64,000 nucleotides of DNA from Bacillus sp. ISL-7 (lineage in GTDB: Bacteria > Bacillota > Bacilli > Bacillales_B > DSM-18226): positions 261,568 through 325,567 of the forward strand of contig NZ_JAGGQW010000034.1 of assembly GCF_018613065.1 (NCBI RefSeq), given 5' to 3'. A program made the position numbers and the translations under genes. Shown here one piece after another: positions 50,474-59,302 of the stretch. Each line of letters begins with the position of its first letter. Position 1 is the first letter of the stretch. The notes beneath the pieces are model-generated. The model did not search any database. It was not told where the DNA came from and was given only the letters and a program-made list of their open reading frames with translations.

Positions 50474-51223
50474 ATGCTTAGAAAAGAACGGCAAAGCAAA
50501 ATTTTACAAATACTTGAAAAGGAAGGGAAAGTCGTTGCTAAAGAATTAAGCATGAAATGGGATGTTTCCGAGGACACAATTAGACGAGATTTAAGGGAAA
50601 TGGATTCATTTGGTCTTCTCAAAAGAGTACACGGCGGAGCATTTCCTGTATCTGCGAGCGCTTTAACCTTTTCAGAAAGAACGGAAGAAAATATAGATGC
50701 AAAAAAAGAATTGGCCTTGAAAGCAGTGAGGATTATAAAAGATGGACAAGTTCTTTTAATAGATGGAAGTACAACAAACCTTTTTCTGGCTCAAGAAATT
50801 CCAATGGAGTTTAAAGGGACTATTATTACGAATAGTCCCTCTATTAGTTTGGCATTATCAAAACATCCAAATATAGATATCTTCCTTTTGGGTGGAACCT
50901 TTTTTAAGGAATCTTTTGTGACTGTAGGATTAGATGTAATTGAAGTGCTTAAAAATATTAGAGCCGATCTCTGTTTTTTAGGAGTGTATTCCTTGCACCC
51001 TGACTTTGGTATCAGCATCCCTCATATAGAAGAGTCTCATGTTAAACGTCAGATGATTAAAAGTTCAAATAAAATCGCAACCCTGGTAACAAGAAGTAAA
51101 CTTAATACAATTTCCAATTACTTGGTTGGTCCCGTTTCAGAACTTGATTACTTAATTACGGAAGACGGACCTCTAAGTCATAATTTAAACAAGTATATGG
51201 AATTAGGTATCGAAATTATTTAA
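50474..51223 (+). CDS. DeoR-family transcriptional regulator
   Basis: This 249-residue protein has an N-terminal winged helix (RKERQSKILQILEKEGKVVA, WDVSEDTIRRDLREMDSFGL) and a C-terminal sugar-phosphate isomerase-like sensor domain with LIDGSTTNLFLA near 98. The family senses phosphorylated sugars. It is divergent from tkt2-tal and is the obvious candidate for their control. GGAGG is 12 bases upstream of the ATG, slightly far. Confidence 0.9.
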   Translation: MLRKERQSKILQILEKEGKVVAKELSMKWDVSEDTIRRDLREMDSFGLLKRVHGGAFPVSASALTFSERTEENIDAKKELALKAVRIIKDGQVLLIDGSTTNLFLAQEIPMEFKGTIITNSPSISLALSKHPNIDIFLLGGTFFKESFVTVGLDVIEVLKNIRADLCFLGVYSLHPDFGISIPHIEESHVKRQMIKSSNKIATLVTRSKLNTISNYLVGPVSELDYLITEDGPLSHNLNKYMELGIEII

Positions 51224-51328
51224 TTATAGTAGTTATTTTAAATTTGAGCTAAAGCAGCTAATAGCTTTCACATTCTTCTATAAAAAGTTTAAAAACGTGA
51301 TGATATACTAAAAATGTCCATGCCAAAT

Positions 51329-51365
51329 AACCTTCTTCATTTTTCTTAATGGAAGGTTTTGCTGT
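51329..51365 (+). terminator. Terminator after the DeoR gene
   Basis: AACCTTC / GGAAGGTT arms around a loop of about 15 nt, then four T and G. Moderate strength. Confidence 0.6.
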
Positions 51366-51429
51366 ATTTAATTAGATATAGTTTCTAAGCTACATCTTGG
51401 AACGTAGTTCTACGTTTTAGTAAGACATA

Positions 51430-51602
51430 AAAACAATCAGGCAATGAAAGCTACTCTAAAGGTTTTTTCCTTCTTCTCGTTTTTTGTCATAAAACTCTCG
51501 AAGTCTTCTATTGTGTGAAATAAGACTATCCGAATACCACTTTGAACAGCCATGTATAAGGCGTTGTGAAGTTTATATAATCCACGTTTGGTTATTCGGT
51601 TT
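51430..51602 (-). pseudogene. IS110-family transposase C-terminal remnant
   Basis: On the minus strand NRITKRGLYKLHNALYMAVQ and SGIR match the C-terminal transposase_20 region of IS110/IS116 elements (NRRITKRGSSRLRRALYIAVQ-type). After a one-base frameshift, LREFYDKKREEGK and then, in the first frame, FRVAFIA continue the same family pattern. No start, N-terminal DEDD domain or element ends are visible. Confidence 0.72.
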
Positions 51603-51665
51603 ACTTATACGGTAAACTTCCCAGAAGAGTATACACAGGAACCCGGCGAATTCACCAAGTTTCTT

Positions 51666-51742
51666 GGCAGCGATTTTTTGTCCGGTAGCTCGTCGGGCTC
51701 ATAACCCTAGGATCGTAAGTTCAAATCCAACCTCCGCAATCA
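51666..51742 (+). pseudogene. Initiator tRNA-Met (CAT) pseudogene
   Basis: The middle and 3-prime part read as tRNA-fMet: CGGTAGCTCGTCGGG, anticodon loop CTCATAA with CAT, GTTCAAATCC in the T loop and CCGCAATCA at the end, where intact genes have CCGCAACCA. The 5-prime acceptor and D strands (about the first 17 bases) do not match and cannot pair with the 3-prime strand. The anticodon-stem GGG/CCC pairs remain. It is a 3-prime fragment, such as is left when an element recombines with a tRNA gene. Confidence 0.75.
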
Positions 51743-52170
51743 GTGGCTCTAATCATGAAGCTTTGAAAATTGAGGATGAAAATAAAATAATTGAAGATTT
51801 AAAAAGAAGCTTACAAATACAAAGTGAAAAAACGGAACGATATGAAAAAGCTTTGTGTGCACTGTTAAAGCTGTCTTACGATACACAACTATGACGAAGG
51901 AATGATAGGGCAATTGACCCGTTGAGACATGGGAGGGAAAGCCTCCAGGGGCGGCGTGGAGATGTACATTATATGGTAAAATATGGAGTGGTAGCTGACT
52001 CCTTTATTTAACTATGCCTTCACGAAGCCAAAATGATCTGAACTCATTTCATTTACCCGTAAATCCAATTACAAGGGTTATGAAATCCTGCGAATAAGTG
52101 AGCATTCGAGAGATATTCGTATCAAACTGAGGGAGTTTAAATAAGGCAAAAAACATTTGATGAAAAGTAT
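51743..52170. other. Region 3-prime of the tRNA fragment, mostly non-coding
   Basis: Directly after the tRNA 3-prime end, a frame to 51894 encodes a charged coiled segment (ALKIEDENKIIEDLKRSLQI, SEKTERYEKALCALLKLSY) without its own good start. It may be a fragment of an element that used the tRNA end. From 51895 to 52170 I see nothing I can assign. Confidence 0.35.
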
Positions 52171-52199
52171 GAAAAAAAAATAGACCTCTAAGAGGTCAG
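52171..52199 (-). terminator. Terminator of the SinI-like gene
   Basis: GACCTC / GAGGTC with a 3-nt loop, followed on the minus strand by a T-run of nine. It lies just past the stop of the small gene. Confidence 0.88.
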
Positions 52200-52200
52200 G

Positions 52201-52320
52201 TCAAGAAGCCTTTTTTAAAAAATCCCTAATTTCATCAGAAGGAATCCCTACCTCTAAAGCTTCCTTAATAAGTTCCACCCATTCTTTATCTAATCCTTTT
52301 TCACTGGCAATTGCAGTCAT
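52201..52320 (-). CDS. SinI-family anti-repressor (39 aa)
   Basis: This 39-residue protein reads EKGLDKEWVELIKEALEVGI then PSDEIRDFLKKAS, the SinI/SinR dimerisation motif (LDxEWVELIxEAxExGIxxEEIRxFL). GGGGGATATT precedes the ATG and a strong terminator follows, so it is a complete monocistronic gene. In B. subtilis SinI binds SinR and frees biofilm genes. No sinR-like gene is adjacent, so it probably acts in trans, or is one of the solitary SinI-like proteins common in this family. Confidence 0.85.
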   Translation of the reverse strand: MTAIASEKGLDKEWVELIKEALEVGIPSDEIRDFLKKAS

Positions 52321-52747
52321 AATATCCCCCCTAAAATATGTACTATTTTAGGTAACTCAGCCATCATAGTTTAACACCTTAGACCTGTAGCTTTGTGTCC
52401 CAATCTTTCAATAGGTTTGCCTTTATCTATTTACAGTATTAAAGAACTAATATAATAGTACTACAATCCTTTCGTGAATCTAAATATATAAATTCCAAAA
52501 AGTTCGACAAAAGATGAAAAAATTGGAAATTATGTCAAACTACGTGAATAATCCGCAATAAAGGAGTTACTTGTTCAACTATCCTGAAAATAGTAACGGG
52601 TAAAAGGGCATTTTTGGCAATACGAAACTAAACCCTATAAGATCCATTTTTTTTAAAAGATCCGGGTCTCGAATTTTAGCTATATTTTTTTGACCATAAT
52701 TACGCTATTGCTTCAACAGTTACTTTACAACCAAGAGTCTCTAATCG
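52321..52747. other. Intergenic; tail of an unassigned broken gene
   Basis: No intact gene. On the minus strand near 52700-52750 the residues IKRLETLGCKVTVEAIA followed by TAA look like a transposase-type C-terminus; it abuts the SulP remnant in another frame. I cannot assign the family. The promoter region of the SinI-like gene occupies the left part. Confidence 0.35.
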
Positions 52748-52838
52748 TTTGATAAAGGAATCGCTACAATACCGGCGATCAATCCAACAACTGCATCTTT
52801 CTGAAAATGTCCTAAGTTATACCCTCGAAACCTCCTAG
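52748..52838 (-). pseudogene. N-terminal stub of a second SulP transporter
   Basis: On the minus strand RRFRGYNLGHFQKDAVVGLI and AGIVAIPL match the N-terminus of the intact SulP protein encoded at 53531-55285 (KRFSGYNLSYLQKDLIAGLV, VGIVAIPL) with many differences. The frame is lost after about 28 codons. It is a paralogue remnant, not a recent duplicate. Confidence 0.78.
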
Positions 52839-52845
52839 TGGGGAA

Positions 52846-53460
52846 TCATTTAGACACCTTACTTATAGGACTGGGTATGTTTGTGCTGTTTGACTTTATT
52901 TCTTTATATCCGTCGATCACCAGATCCAATTTTCCTGTTTCAGGATCAATCACCATCCCATGAACAGAGATATTTTTAAGGAATAATGGGTGACTTTTAA
53001 TTAAACGGACACTGTTGGCGACACTTTCTTCTACACATTGAAAACCCGTCAGCCACCTGGACAAATCAATCCCAGCGTTTGTGAGAATATCGATCCGCTC
53101 CTCGTCAATTCCATTCTGTTTTGCTTTTTTTAGAATAGAGGATGCTTCTAAACCTACCATACCACATCCATGATGACCGATCACACACACTTCTTCAGCC
53201 TTCAGTTCATAAATAGCGACTAGAATACTGCGCATGATACTGCCGAAAGGATGAGAGATAACAGCCCCGGCGTTTTTGATTATTTTCGCATCCCCATTTC
53301 CTAGACCCATTGCTTTGGGGAGCAATTCCAGCAAACGAGTATCCATACAAGTTAGGATGACTAGTTTTTTATCTGGAAATTTTGTCGTCTTAAACTCCTC
53401 ATACCGGTTTTGATCAACAAAATCCTTGTTGAAATCGAGAATTTTAGAAATCGTGGTCAT
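52846..53460 (-). CDS. Beta-class carbonic anhydrase (YvdA/YtiB-like)
   Basis: This 204-residue enzyme interconverts CO2 and bicarbonate. Zinc ligands are Cys38 (TCMDTR), His96 and Cys99 (GHHGCG), with the Asp40-Arg42 dyad intact. GGAGG lies 9 bases before the ATG at 53460; a start five codons earlier would overlap that site. The SulP gene lies 70 bases upstream on the same strand, the same pairing as yvdB-yvdA in B. subtilis, which suggests bicarbonate uptake and use. Confidence 0.92.
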   Translation of the reverse strand: MTTISKILDFNKDFVDQNRYEEFKTTKFPDKKLVILTCMDTRLLELLPKAMGLGNGDAKIIKNAGAVISHPFGSIMRSILVAIYELKAEEVCVIGHHGCGMVGLEASSILKKAKQNGIDEERIDILTNAGIDLSRWLTGFQCVEESVANSVRLIKSHPLFLKNISVHGMVIDPETGKLDLVIDGYKEIKSNSTNIPSPISKVSK

Positions 53461-53530
53461 AATTTTTTCCTCCATTTAATGATTTAGGATGTTTTATTAA
53501 CATCAGCTCCCTAAAAAGGGGGATGTCCAA

Positions 53531-55285
53531 TTAAATTAACCCAAGCTCACGTTTTGTTTTTCTTTTTGCTTTAGGGTTTGCTTCTTCTTTTGAGAGGGTT
53601 GAACATTCTGCAAAAGAAAAATGTTTACACCCTTTACATCGCTTAACATCCAGTTTTGAGAGAGCATAATTGATCGCATCACCTGTATGGGCAAAGAAAT
53701 TTTCCTCACCTGCCAATTGATAAAAACCAGTTTTCTTAAATAAATCTTCCAATTGCGGCTGGATACCAGAAAATATTACTTGTTGGTTACTATCCTTGAA
53801 TCTTTTTACAAGATTCATGAGGAGGGCCTCCCCAGACGAATCCACGATGGAAACTTTACTCAATCTTAGCAGGAGCACTCTTGGTTCTAAACGCAAAATT
53901 TCTTCCATTTCCTTCTCAAAATGCTCGGTGGTGCCAAAGAATAATGGACCTTCTACAGTGTAAATATTAATTTGTGGGCAGTTTGAACCTTGCTTGACCA
54001 TTTCGGGTTTTACTAGTTTATCGTTTGGATCCGGTAAAACCTTTGATACTTTTAACGTACTGCTTATTCGGATGACAAAAACGAGGAGAGCTAAAAGCAG
54101 ACCTACTCCAACGCCTGTAGTTAAATCCATTAAAACGGTTAGCAGAAAAGTAGAGACTAATACAAGGGAATCCATCGTTTTTGATTGTAAGATATGGGCA
54201 AATTCCTTGCTCTCACTCATATTCCAAGCGACAAACATTAGAATGGGAGCCATACTCGCCAAAGGAATGGAAGAGGCATATGGCGCAAACAATACTAACA
54301 CTAGTACTACAACAACACCATGTATGACACCCGATAAAGGGGAGAACGCACCGTTTTTTATATTCGTTGCCGTTCGCGCAATCGCACCGGTAGCAGGAAT
54401 TCCTCCAAATAAAGGGGTGACCATATTGGCCAATCCCTGTCCAATCAACTCCTTGTTACTATCATGCTTACTGCCGGATATGTTGTCTGCTACTAAGGCA
54501 GATAATAATGATTCAATCCCCCCAAGCATGGCTATGACGAACGCAGCAGGAAGGAGTTCAATCACTACATTGACCGTTAACTCAGGGAACTCAAATTTTG
54601 GTAATTCATTTGGAATGGCTCCATAAGTTGAACCGATGGTTGCTACCTGATTTGGAAAGAACAGTGCTGCAACAACAGTTGAAACCATTAATCCTAACAA
54701 AGCACCTGGAATTTTAGGCAAATATTTTGGTGCTAATATAACAATAGCTAAACATATACTTGCTGTAAAAATACTGTATATATTGATTGTATTTAAATTA
54801 ATTAAAATTTCTTTCATATTCAAATGAAAGGATTCTTCTTTTTTTAAGTTTTCAAGCCCAAGGAAATTGGCAATCTGGCCAGAAAAGATAATCACGGCAA
54901 TTCCAGCAGTAAAGCCGATTACCACTGGACGAGGGATAAATTTAATATACCTTCCTAACTTAAACACACCCATAAGAAGAATTAAAAACCCTGCCAAGAA
55001 GCCGGCGATTAACAGCTTTTCATATCCAAACTGGATCACCACTCCCAATAAGACCGGGACAAAGGCTCCAGTAGGGCCTGCAATTTGAAATTTAGAACCT
55101 CCAAAAAGAGAAACAAGGATTCCGGCAATTGCCGACGTATAGAGTCCATACTCTGGTCTTACCCCTGAAGCAATCGCGAAAGCCATTGCTAAAGGAATCG
55201 CAACAATCCCAACAACTAACCCGGCAATCAAATCTTTTTGAAGATAGCTTAAGTTGTATCCAGAAAACCTTTTAGATGAAACCAT
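53531..55285 (-). CDS. SulP-family anion transporter with STAS domain (YvdB-like)
   Basis: This 584-residue transporter has 10-14 membrane segments beginning with the SulP signature YGLYTSAIAGILVSLFGGSK near 45 and QIAGPTGAFVPVL. A cytoplasmic STAS domain follows at about 430-540 (LRLSKVSIVDSSGEALLMNL). It ends in a cysteine-bearing tail KRCKGCKHFSFAEC that is not part of the STAS fold and could bind metal. The carbonic anhydrase downstream suggests bicarbonate as substrate, though sulfate is possible. The ribosome-binding site is weak. Confidence 0.9.
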   Translation of the reverse strand: MVSSKRFSGYNLSYLQKDLIAGLVVGIVAIPLAMAFAIASGVRPEYGLYTSAIAGILVSLFGGSKFQIAGPTGAFVPVLLGVVIQFGYEKLLIAGFLAGFLILLMGVFKLGRYIKFIPRPVVIGFTAGIAVIIFSGQIANFLGLENLKKEESFHLNMKEILINLNTINIYSIFTASICLAIVILAPKYLPKIPGALLGLMVSTVVAALFFPNQVATIGSTYGAIPNELPKFEFPELTVNVVIELLPAAFVIAMLGGIESLLSALVADNISGSKHDSNKELIGQGLANMVTPLFGGIPATGAIARTATNIKNGAFSPLSGVIHGVVVVLVLVLFAPYASSIPLASMAPILMFVAWNMSESKEFAHILQSKTMDSLVLVSTFLLTVLMDLTTGVGVGLLLALLVFVIRISSTLKVSKVLPDPNDKLVKPEMVKQGSNCPQINIYTVEGPLFFGTTEHFEKEMEEILRLEPRVLLLRLSKVSIVDSSGEALLMNLVKRFKDSNQQVIFSGIQPQLEDLFKKTGFYQLAGEENFFAHTGDAINYALSKLDVKRCKGCKHFSFAECSTLSKEEANPKAKRKTKRELGLI

Positions 55286-55833
55286 TTATTACATCATTCC
55301 ATTTCTATATTGTATAGTTTTTCACAAGTAAAAAGGACAAAGCTAATTTCCAGTACGACAATGTTTCATAACCTTTACTATTTCTTTTATCAACTTCTGA
55401 AACGAGAAATCATAGTTGTAAAAAACCTCCTTCAAATACTTTTTTGTTACCCGGGGAATCATCATAGAAAAGAGTTATGTTAGGACGCTCTGTAAAATCC
55501 CTGTTGTCTCTTTCATATGTAGAGATACGCTTTGAGGGAGGAAGAGTTTCATTTTTTTGAATTTTGATACATATTTACCAAATTATTCTCTTGTGTTTTA
55601 GGGAAATGGTCCAAGAATTTGTTAAAGTTATAGTAAATTTTGGGGAGATGGTATGTTTTTATGAAACTCTTTATGCTCGATTTAAGGTTAACGCAGATGT
55701 CAAAGCTTGGATTTTCCTTGCATGCAATAATTCATTCCAGAAGAAGAGCTCCTTTATTTATCCGTGTAGCAGCAAGTATGCTATAGAGTTAAAATCTTGA
55801 ATGGAACAGTTCGATAGCGCTAGTAAGTTAATA
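55286..55833. other. Intergenic, no assignable gene
   Basis: A 78-codon frame at 55564-55800 lacks a ribosome-binding site and shows no family pattern. The rest is the upstream region of the SulP gene. Confidence 0.4.
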
Positions 55834-56088
55834 TTAGCTGACAAATAATGTATGTGAAGAATCGTGCAGAGGATTGGGAGGTAAATATCTTACATATTGC
55901 CTTATTCCAGAAAAGGGCGCAATTCTAGAATAAAAATTGTGCTCTTTCTTTATGTATAGGGTATTTTCTTGAATAGGGGAAGGAATTATTAGAAAGTTAT
56001 CTTGGCTTTCGTTATATTCCTTTAATAATTTCAAATGTTCCAGTACCATCATTGAAACCCAATTGTTACGGCCTCTGTCACAAATCAC
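55834..56088 (-). pseudogene. YolD-like protein remnant
   Basis: The frame opens DRGRNNWVSMMVLEHLKLLK, the YolD-family motif (DRGxxKWxxMMLPEHVxxL). It has no proper start: an in-frame TAG lies a few codons upstream and only GTG is available. After about 30 codons the family pattern ends, and a hairpin AAAGAGCACAATT / AATTGCGCCCTTT lies inside the frame. YolD proteins are found with UmuC-type polymerases; none is here. Confidence 0.6.
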
Positions 56089-56662
56089 CTTAAAACACTA
56101 CTTTTCCATTACATTTTGTGTGATATTATATAAAAACACTTGCTAAAACTGGGTTTTAAATTAATTTATTGACATTTAATATAAATTTCTTCTTTCCACG
56201 ATCCCTAATTATTAAAAAATGCCCTCATTTTACTTTTACCAACCTGAAAGCTTTAAGGCTGCGTGTTTTCTTCAGAAATAAGGACTTCTCTTTCTTTGAA
56301 CTTTTATCCAGATGGAAAACCGATCGGGTAATCTCCTTTGCCACTATTACCGGCTGACATTGAAATTTTTCGAAAAGATTACTCTCCCAACCAGTACTAA
56401 GAATGTAAACAGATTAATATTTTTTTGTTTTTTCATGATGCATCCTCCTTATTTTTTAAAGCTAGTTTACTATTTCTAAGTTAAGAATAGCACTCTATTC
56501 TCTCGCTTTTGAGTTTTATGTGAGGAGTTCTGACATGCTAATTTATTCCATTTATGTATGTTATATAATTTTTATGACATATCTAATTTTGTCCAACTAA
56601 TCTTTCAATTTCTTTAAACAACTCCTCTTGGATTAAAAATTATCTTAAAGCTTATAGAAGGA
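56089..56662. other. Decayed region with one short frame
   Basis: At 56347-56436 on the minus strand a very good AAGGAGG site starts a 29-codon frame with a signal-like hydrophobic stretch (KNINLFTFLVLVGRVIF), probably the beginning of a truncated gene. Other frames here show no family pattern. Confidence 0.4.
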
Positions 56663-56854
56663 ATGGAAATTGCCATGTACAAAGGTCAAGAATCTCATCA
56701 ACTGGGTGTACAAAAAGGACAATCCTATAAATGGAGAAATACGAGGAAAGCTAATTGGAGAATTGCCAAAAGTCCTATACTACACAAATCCCTAGTGAAA
56801 GCCTGCTGGATTATCCTATTTCTACAAGATATGGATCAACAGTGTTTGACATAG
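56663..56854 (+). pseudogene. C-terminal remnant of a group II intron maturase
   Basis: The residues GQSYKWRNTRKANWRIAKSP and ILHKSL match the endonuclease-side C-terminus of group II intron reverse transcriptase-maturases (WxNTRKGYWRIAxSPIL). The reverse transcriptase and maturase X domains are missing. It directly precedes the intron 3-prime RNA domains. Confidence 0.72.
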
Positions 56855-56935
56855 ATCGGAACGCCGTATACTGATTCGTACGATGTGGTGTAAGGGGATA
56901 AATAGAGGTTAATGCCTCCCCTCATCTCAATTCTG
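56855..56935 (+). mobile_element. Group II intron 3-prime end (domains V-VI)
   Basis: GATCGGAACGCCGTATAC followed by TGATTCGTACGATGTGGTG is the domain V hairpin of a bacterial group II intron of the class common in bacilli and clostridia. GAGG and CCTC arms after it form domain VI. The sequence lies right after the maturase stub. The 5-prime intron half is not in the window, so this is a truncated copy. Confidence 0.72.
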
Positions 56936-56939
56936 TTGA

Positions 56940-57170
56940 TTCATTTAACTAAAAATCAAACATCCATTGACCTTTTGTTTCATCCACTTACTAGGAGTCT
57001 TTTGATTACTATACAATGAAGGCATCATCCGGTTGTGCTTCGTATTCGTATAACTCAAAGTTGTCATGGTTGTATGTCCGATCGATACGCCGCGTTTTTC
57101 CATCATCTCTACAAGATTCCGAAGATTATACCCAAGATGCCATCTTACTGTATAGATATACTCCAGATTT
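56940..57170 (-). pseudogene. IS6-family (IS240/IS26-like) transposase remnant
   Basis: On the minus strand VRWHLGYNLRNLVEMMEKRG and VSIGHTTM match the N-terminus of IS6 transposases (VRWYLKYxLSYRDLVEMMEERGLxxxHTT). After a frameshift and deletion, VDETKGQWMF corresponds to the catalytic WRVDETYIKVKGQWMY block with three residues lost. The C-terminal half is missing. Confidence 0.8.
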
Positions 57171-57477
57171 ATACATAACTAATCCACTTTGAGATTTTAT
57201 ACAAGAATCTATAATTAAAAGAAACCGAAAAAAGTATGGAAGGAAACCTGACAACAATTATTACTTTGTTTGGAATTGATAGTATGATGATCAAAGAATT
57301 TATGAGAGTAAAATATATAAGGGATATTTATACAAACACTTTAAATAATCAACAACTGATCTAAACTTATCCATGCTCGAACTATATGCTATTAAATCTA
57401 AATTACCAGATTTGTTTTAAATAATTATCTTAGAACTAGAACATTTACCATCAAGAGAAATGCAAGGGGCTGACATT
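57171..57477. other. Intergenic upstream of narK
   Basis: AT-rich sequence with no assignable gene; a short frame ending MLELYAIKSKLPDLF at about 57418 has no start site. I do not see a clear FNR palindrome. Confidence 0.4.
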
Positions 57478-58659
57478 ATGAAACCAAAGGGTCAAACATC
57501 AGTACTAGTTTTATCAACTATATCAATGATTGTTTCATTTGCAGTTTGGTCGGTCTTTGCACCGATTGCTGTGGCACTTCAAGAAATTTACCATTTAAGT
57601 ACAACCGAAAAAAGCATTCTTATTGCTACTCCGGTTTTGTTGGGTTCTTTGATGCGCATACCAATGGGGATTTTAACAGATCGATATGGTGGCAGAAGAA
57701 TCTATGCTTTGACTATGTTATTTCTTATATTACCAATGGTTGGAGCGGGATTTGCTCATTCTTATGTCATGATGTTGTTCTGGGCATTTTTTATTGGTAT
57801 GGCAGGAACAACGTTTGCTGTTTCAATTACTTATGTTTCTAGATTGTATCCACCACAAAAACAAGGTTTAATTCTAGGAATTGCAGGTATGGGAAATTTG
57901 GGATCAGCAGTGGCTAGTTTTTTGATTCCTATGATTTTTACTTCATACGGTATGGCCTGGGTGTTTTGGAGCCTTGCTATTGCAATTGGGGTTATGTCCA
58001 TTACCTTCTGGATAGGAACACAAGATTCACAAAGACCAAGTGAGACCAAGACTTTAATGGAATCTTTGTCTGTATTAAAATTTAAAGAAACGTGGTTTTT
58101 ATCCATTTTTTATTTCCTTACCTTTGGTTGTTTTGTAACTTTTAGTATTTATTTACCTACATTGTTGCATGACCTGTTTCATATTACAGCTCTTGATGCT
58201 GGAATAAAAACAGCAGGATTCGTTATATTGGCTACCTTTATACGTCCAGTTGGTGGGTATTTATCTGATCGGTTTGGAGCAAATAAATTGTTAACCGTTG
58301 TCTTTAGTGGTGTATTGTTATGTGGATTGTTCATCGCTTTTACAAAGGAAAATTTTATTTTCTTTAGTATTAGTTGTTTGATTATCTCCATTATGGTGGG
58401 AATAGGAAATGGTGCAGTTTTCAAGATGGTACCTGAAGTTTCATCCGGGAATACAGGAGCGGTAACAGGTATTGTCGGCGCAGTTGGAGGAATTGGAGGT
58501 TTCTTTCCTCCAATTGCCCTTGGATTCTTAAAGGATATAACTGGAGATTATTTTCTGAGTTTTGCATTATTATCTATTCTCTCTCTGTTTTGTTTAATTC
58601 TTAATCATACGGGAATTAATAAAACAAGAGTAAATTTAAGTACAAAGAAAATCGCATAA
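57478..58659 (+). CDS. narK: Nitrate/nitrite transporter, NarK type (MFS, NNP family)
   Basis: This 393-residue transporter has 12 membrane segments, close to B. subtilis NarK (395). It shows the NNP-family signature GNGAVFKMVPE near residue 314 and the MFS loop GILTDRYGGRR near 67. It exchanges nitrate and nitrite across the membrane. AAGGGG is 8 bases before the ATG; a start six codons earlier is less likely. No nitrate reductase gene is in the window. Confidence 0.88.
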   Translation: MKPKGQTSVLVLSTISMIVSFAVWSVFAPIAVALQEIYHLSTTEKSILIATPVLLGSLMRIPMGILTDRYGGRRIYALTMLFLILPMVGAGFAHSYVMMLFWAFFIGMAGTTFAVSITYVSRLYPPQKQGLILGIAGMGNLGSAVASFLIPMIFTSYGMAWVFWSLAIAIGVMSITFWIGTQDSQRPSETKTLMESLSVLKFKETWFLSIFYFLTFGCFVTFSIYLPTLLHDLFHITALDAGIKTAGFVILATFIRPVGGYLSDRFGANKLLTVVFSGVLLCGLFIAFTKENFIFFSISCLIISIMVGIGNGAVFKMVPEVSSGNTGAVTGIVGAVGGIGGFFPPIALGFLKDITGDYFLSFALLSILSLFCLILNHTGINKTRVNLSTKKIA

Positions 58660-58801
58660 ATGAGTGTGTCCCAAAAGCCTAGCTTTTGTAACCTCGCTGT
58701 TGGACAGATGGATATAGATGGTTCTTTTCCGTGTTATCCTGGCGGTGGACGTCCTCTTTACCCTCTTTAAATTGTGTTAAAAATTATCCTTTATGCCTAT
58801 G

Positions 58802-59113
58802 CCAAGGAACTCTATTCATCACGGGTCATATTTTCCAAGTATAGGGGAATATAGTACTATACTTGAACAGTACGGATTTAGTGTATCATATGTTCATCAT
58901 TTTGATAGACCTATCCCATTAACTGATGGAGAAAAGGGGTTGAACCATTGGTTAGATAGTTTTGAGGATTACTATTTCCCTGAGTTCTCTAAGGAAGAAA
59001 AAATGGTTATTTACGGAAAAATAAAAAATAAGATACAATCAGATTTATATAAAGATGGTATATGGGAATCTGATTATAAACGAATTAGAAATGTTGCCAT
59101 TAAGAAAAGATAG
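58802..59113 (+). pseudogene. C-terminal fragment of a SAM-dependent methyltransferase
   Basis: About 100 codons (YFPSIGEYSTILEQYGFSVS, HHFDRPIPLTDGEKGLNHWL, DYKRIRNVAIKK) correspond to the last 40 percent of a class I methyltransferase common in Bacillaceae. The SAM-binding Rossmann half is missing, and no ribosome-binding site precedes the frame. Confidence 0.72.
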
Positions 59114-59236
59114 TTACTGTTGCAGTGTGGTATGTTGAATGTCCTTGGAATTATAAGATCTAAGGCTGTTTTAATTTCCACTAACGAATTTTATGGTAAC
59201 TAAATAAGCTTATATAATGGAATAATAGTTTTATTG

Positions 59237-59302
59237 TTCCGCAATCGGGCGCAATTCTTTAACAAAAGATGCGTCTATTTTGTTTAGGGCCAGATTGTGG
59301 AG
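59237..59302. repeat. Short inverted-repeat element (CAATCGGGCGC family)
   Basis: TTCCGCAATCGGGCGC (59237-59252) faces GGGCCAGATTGTGGAG (59287-59302). The same left-arm motif recurs at 59931 and an inverted right arm at 60255-60281, so these belong to one repeat family. Confidence 0.6.

Noticed and set aside
54867..55088. Plus-strand frames inside the SulP gene (also 53994-54626)
   Set aside because: They are antisense shadows of a well-conserved transporter; their residue composition is low-complexity and they lack start sites.
56169..56357. 62-codon plus-strand frame
   Set aside because: Its composition is that of AT-rich non-coding sequence and it lacks a ribosome-binding site.
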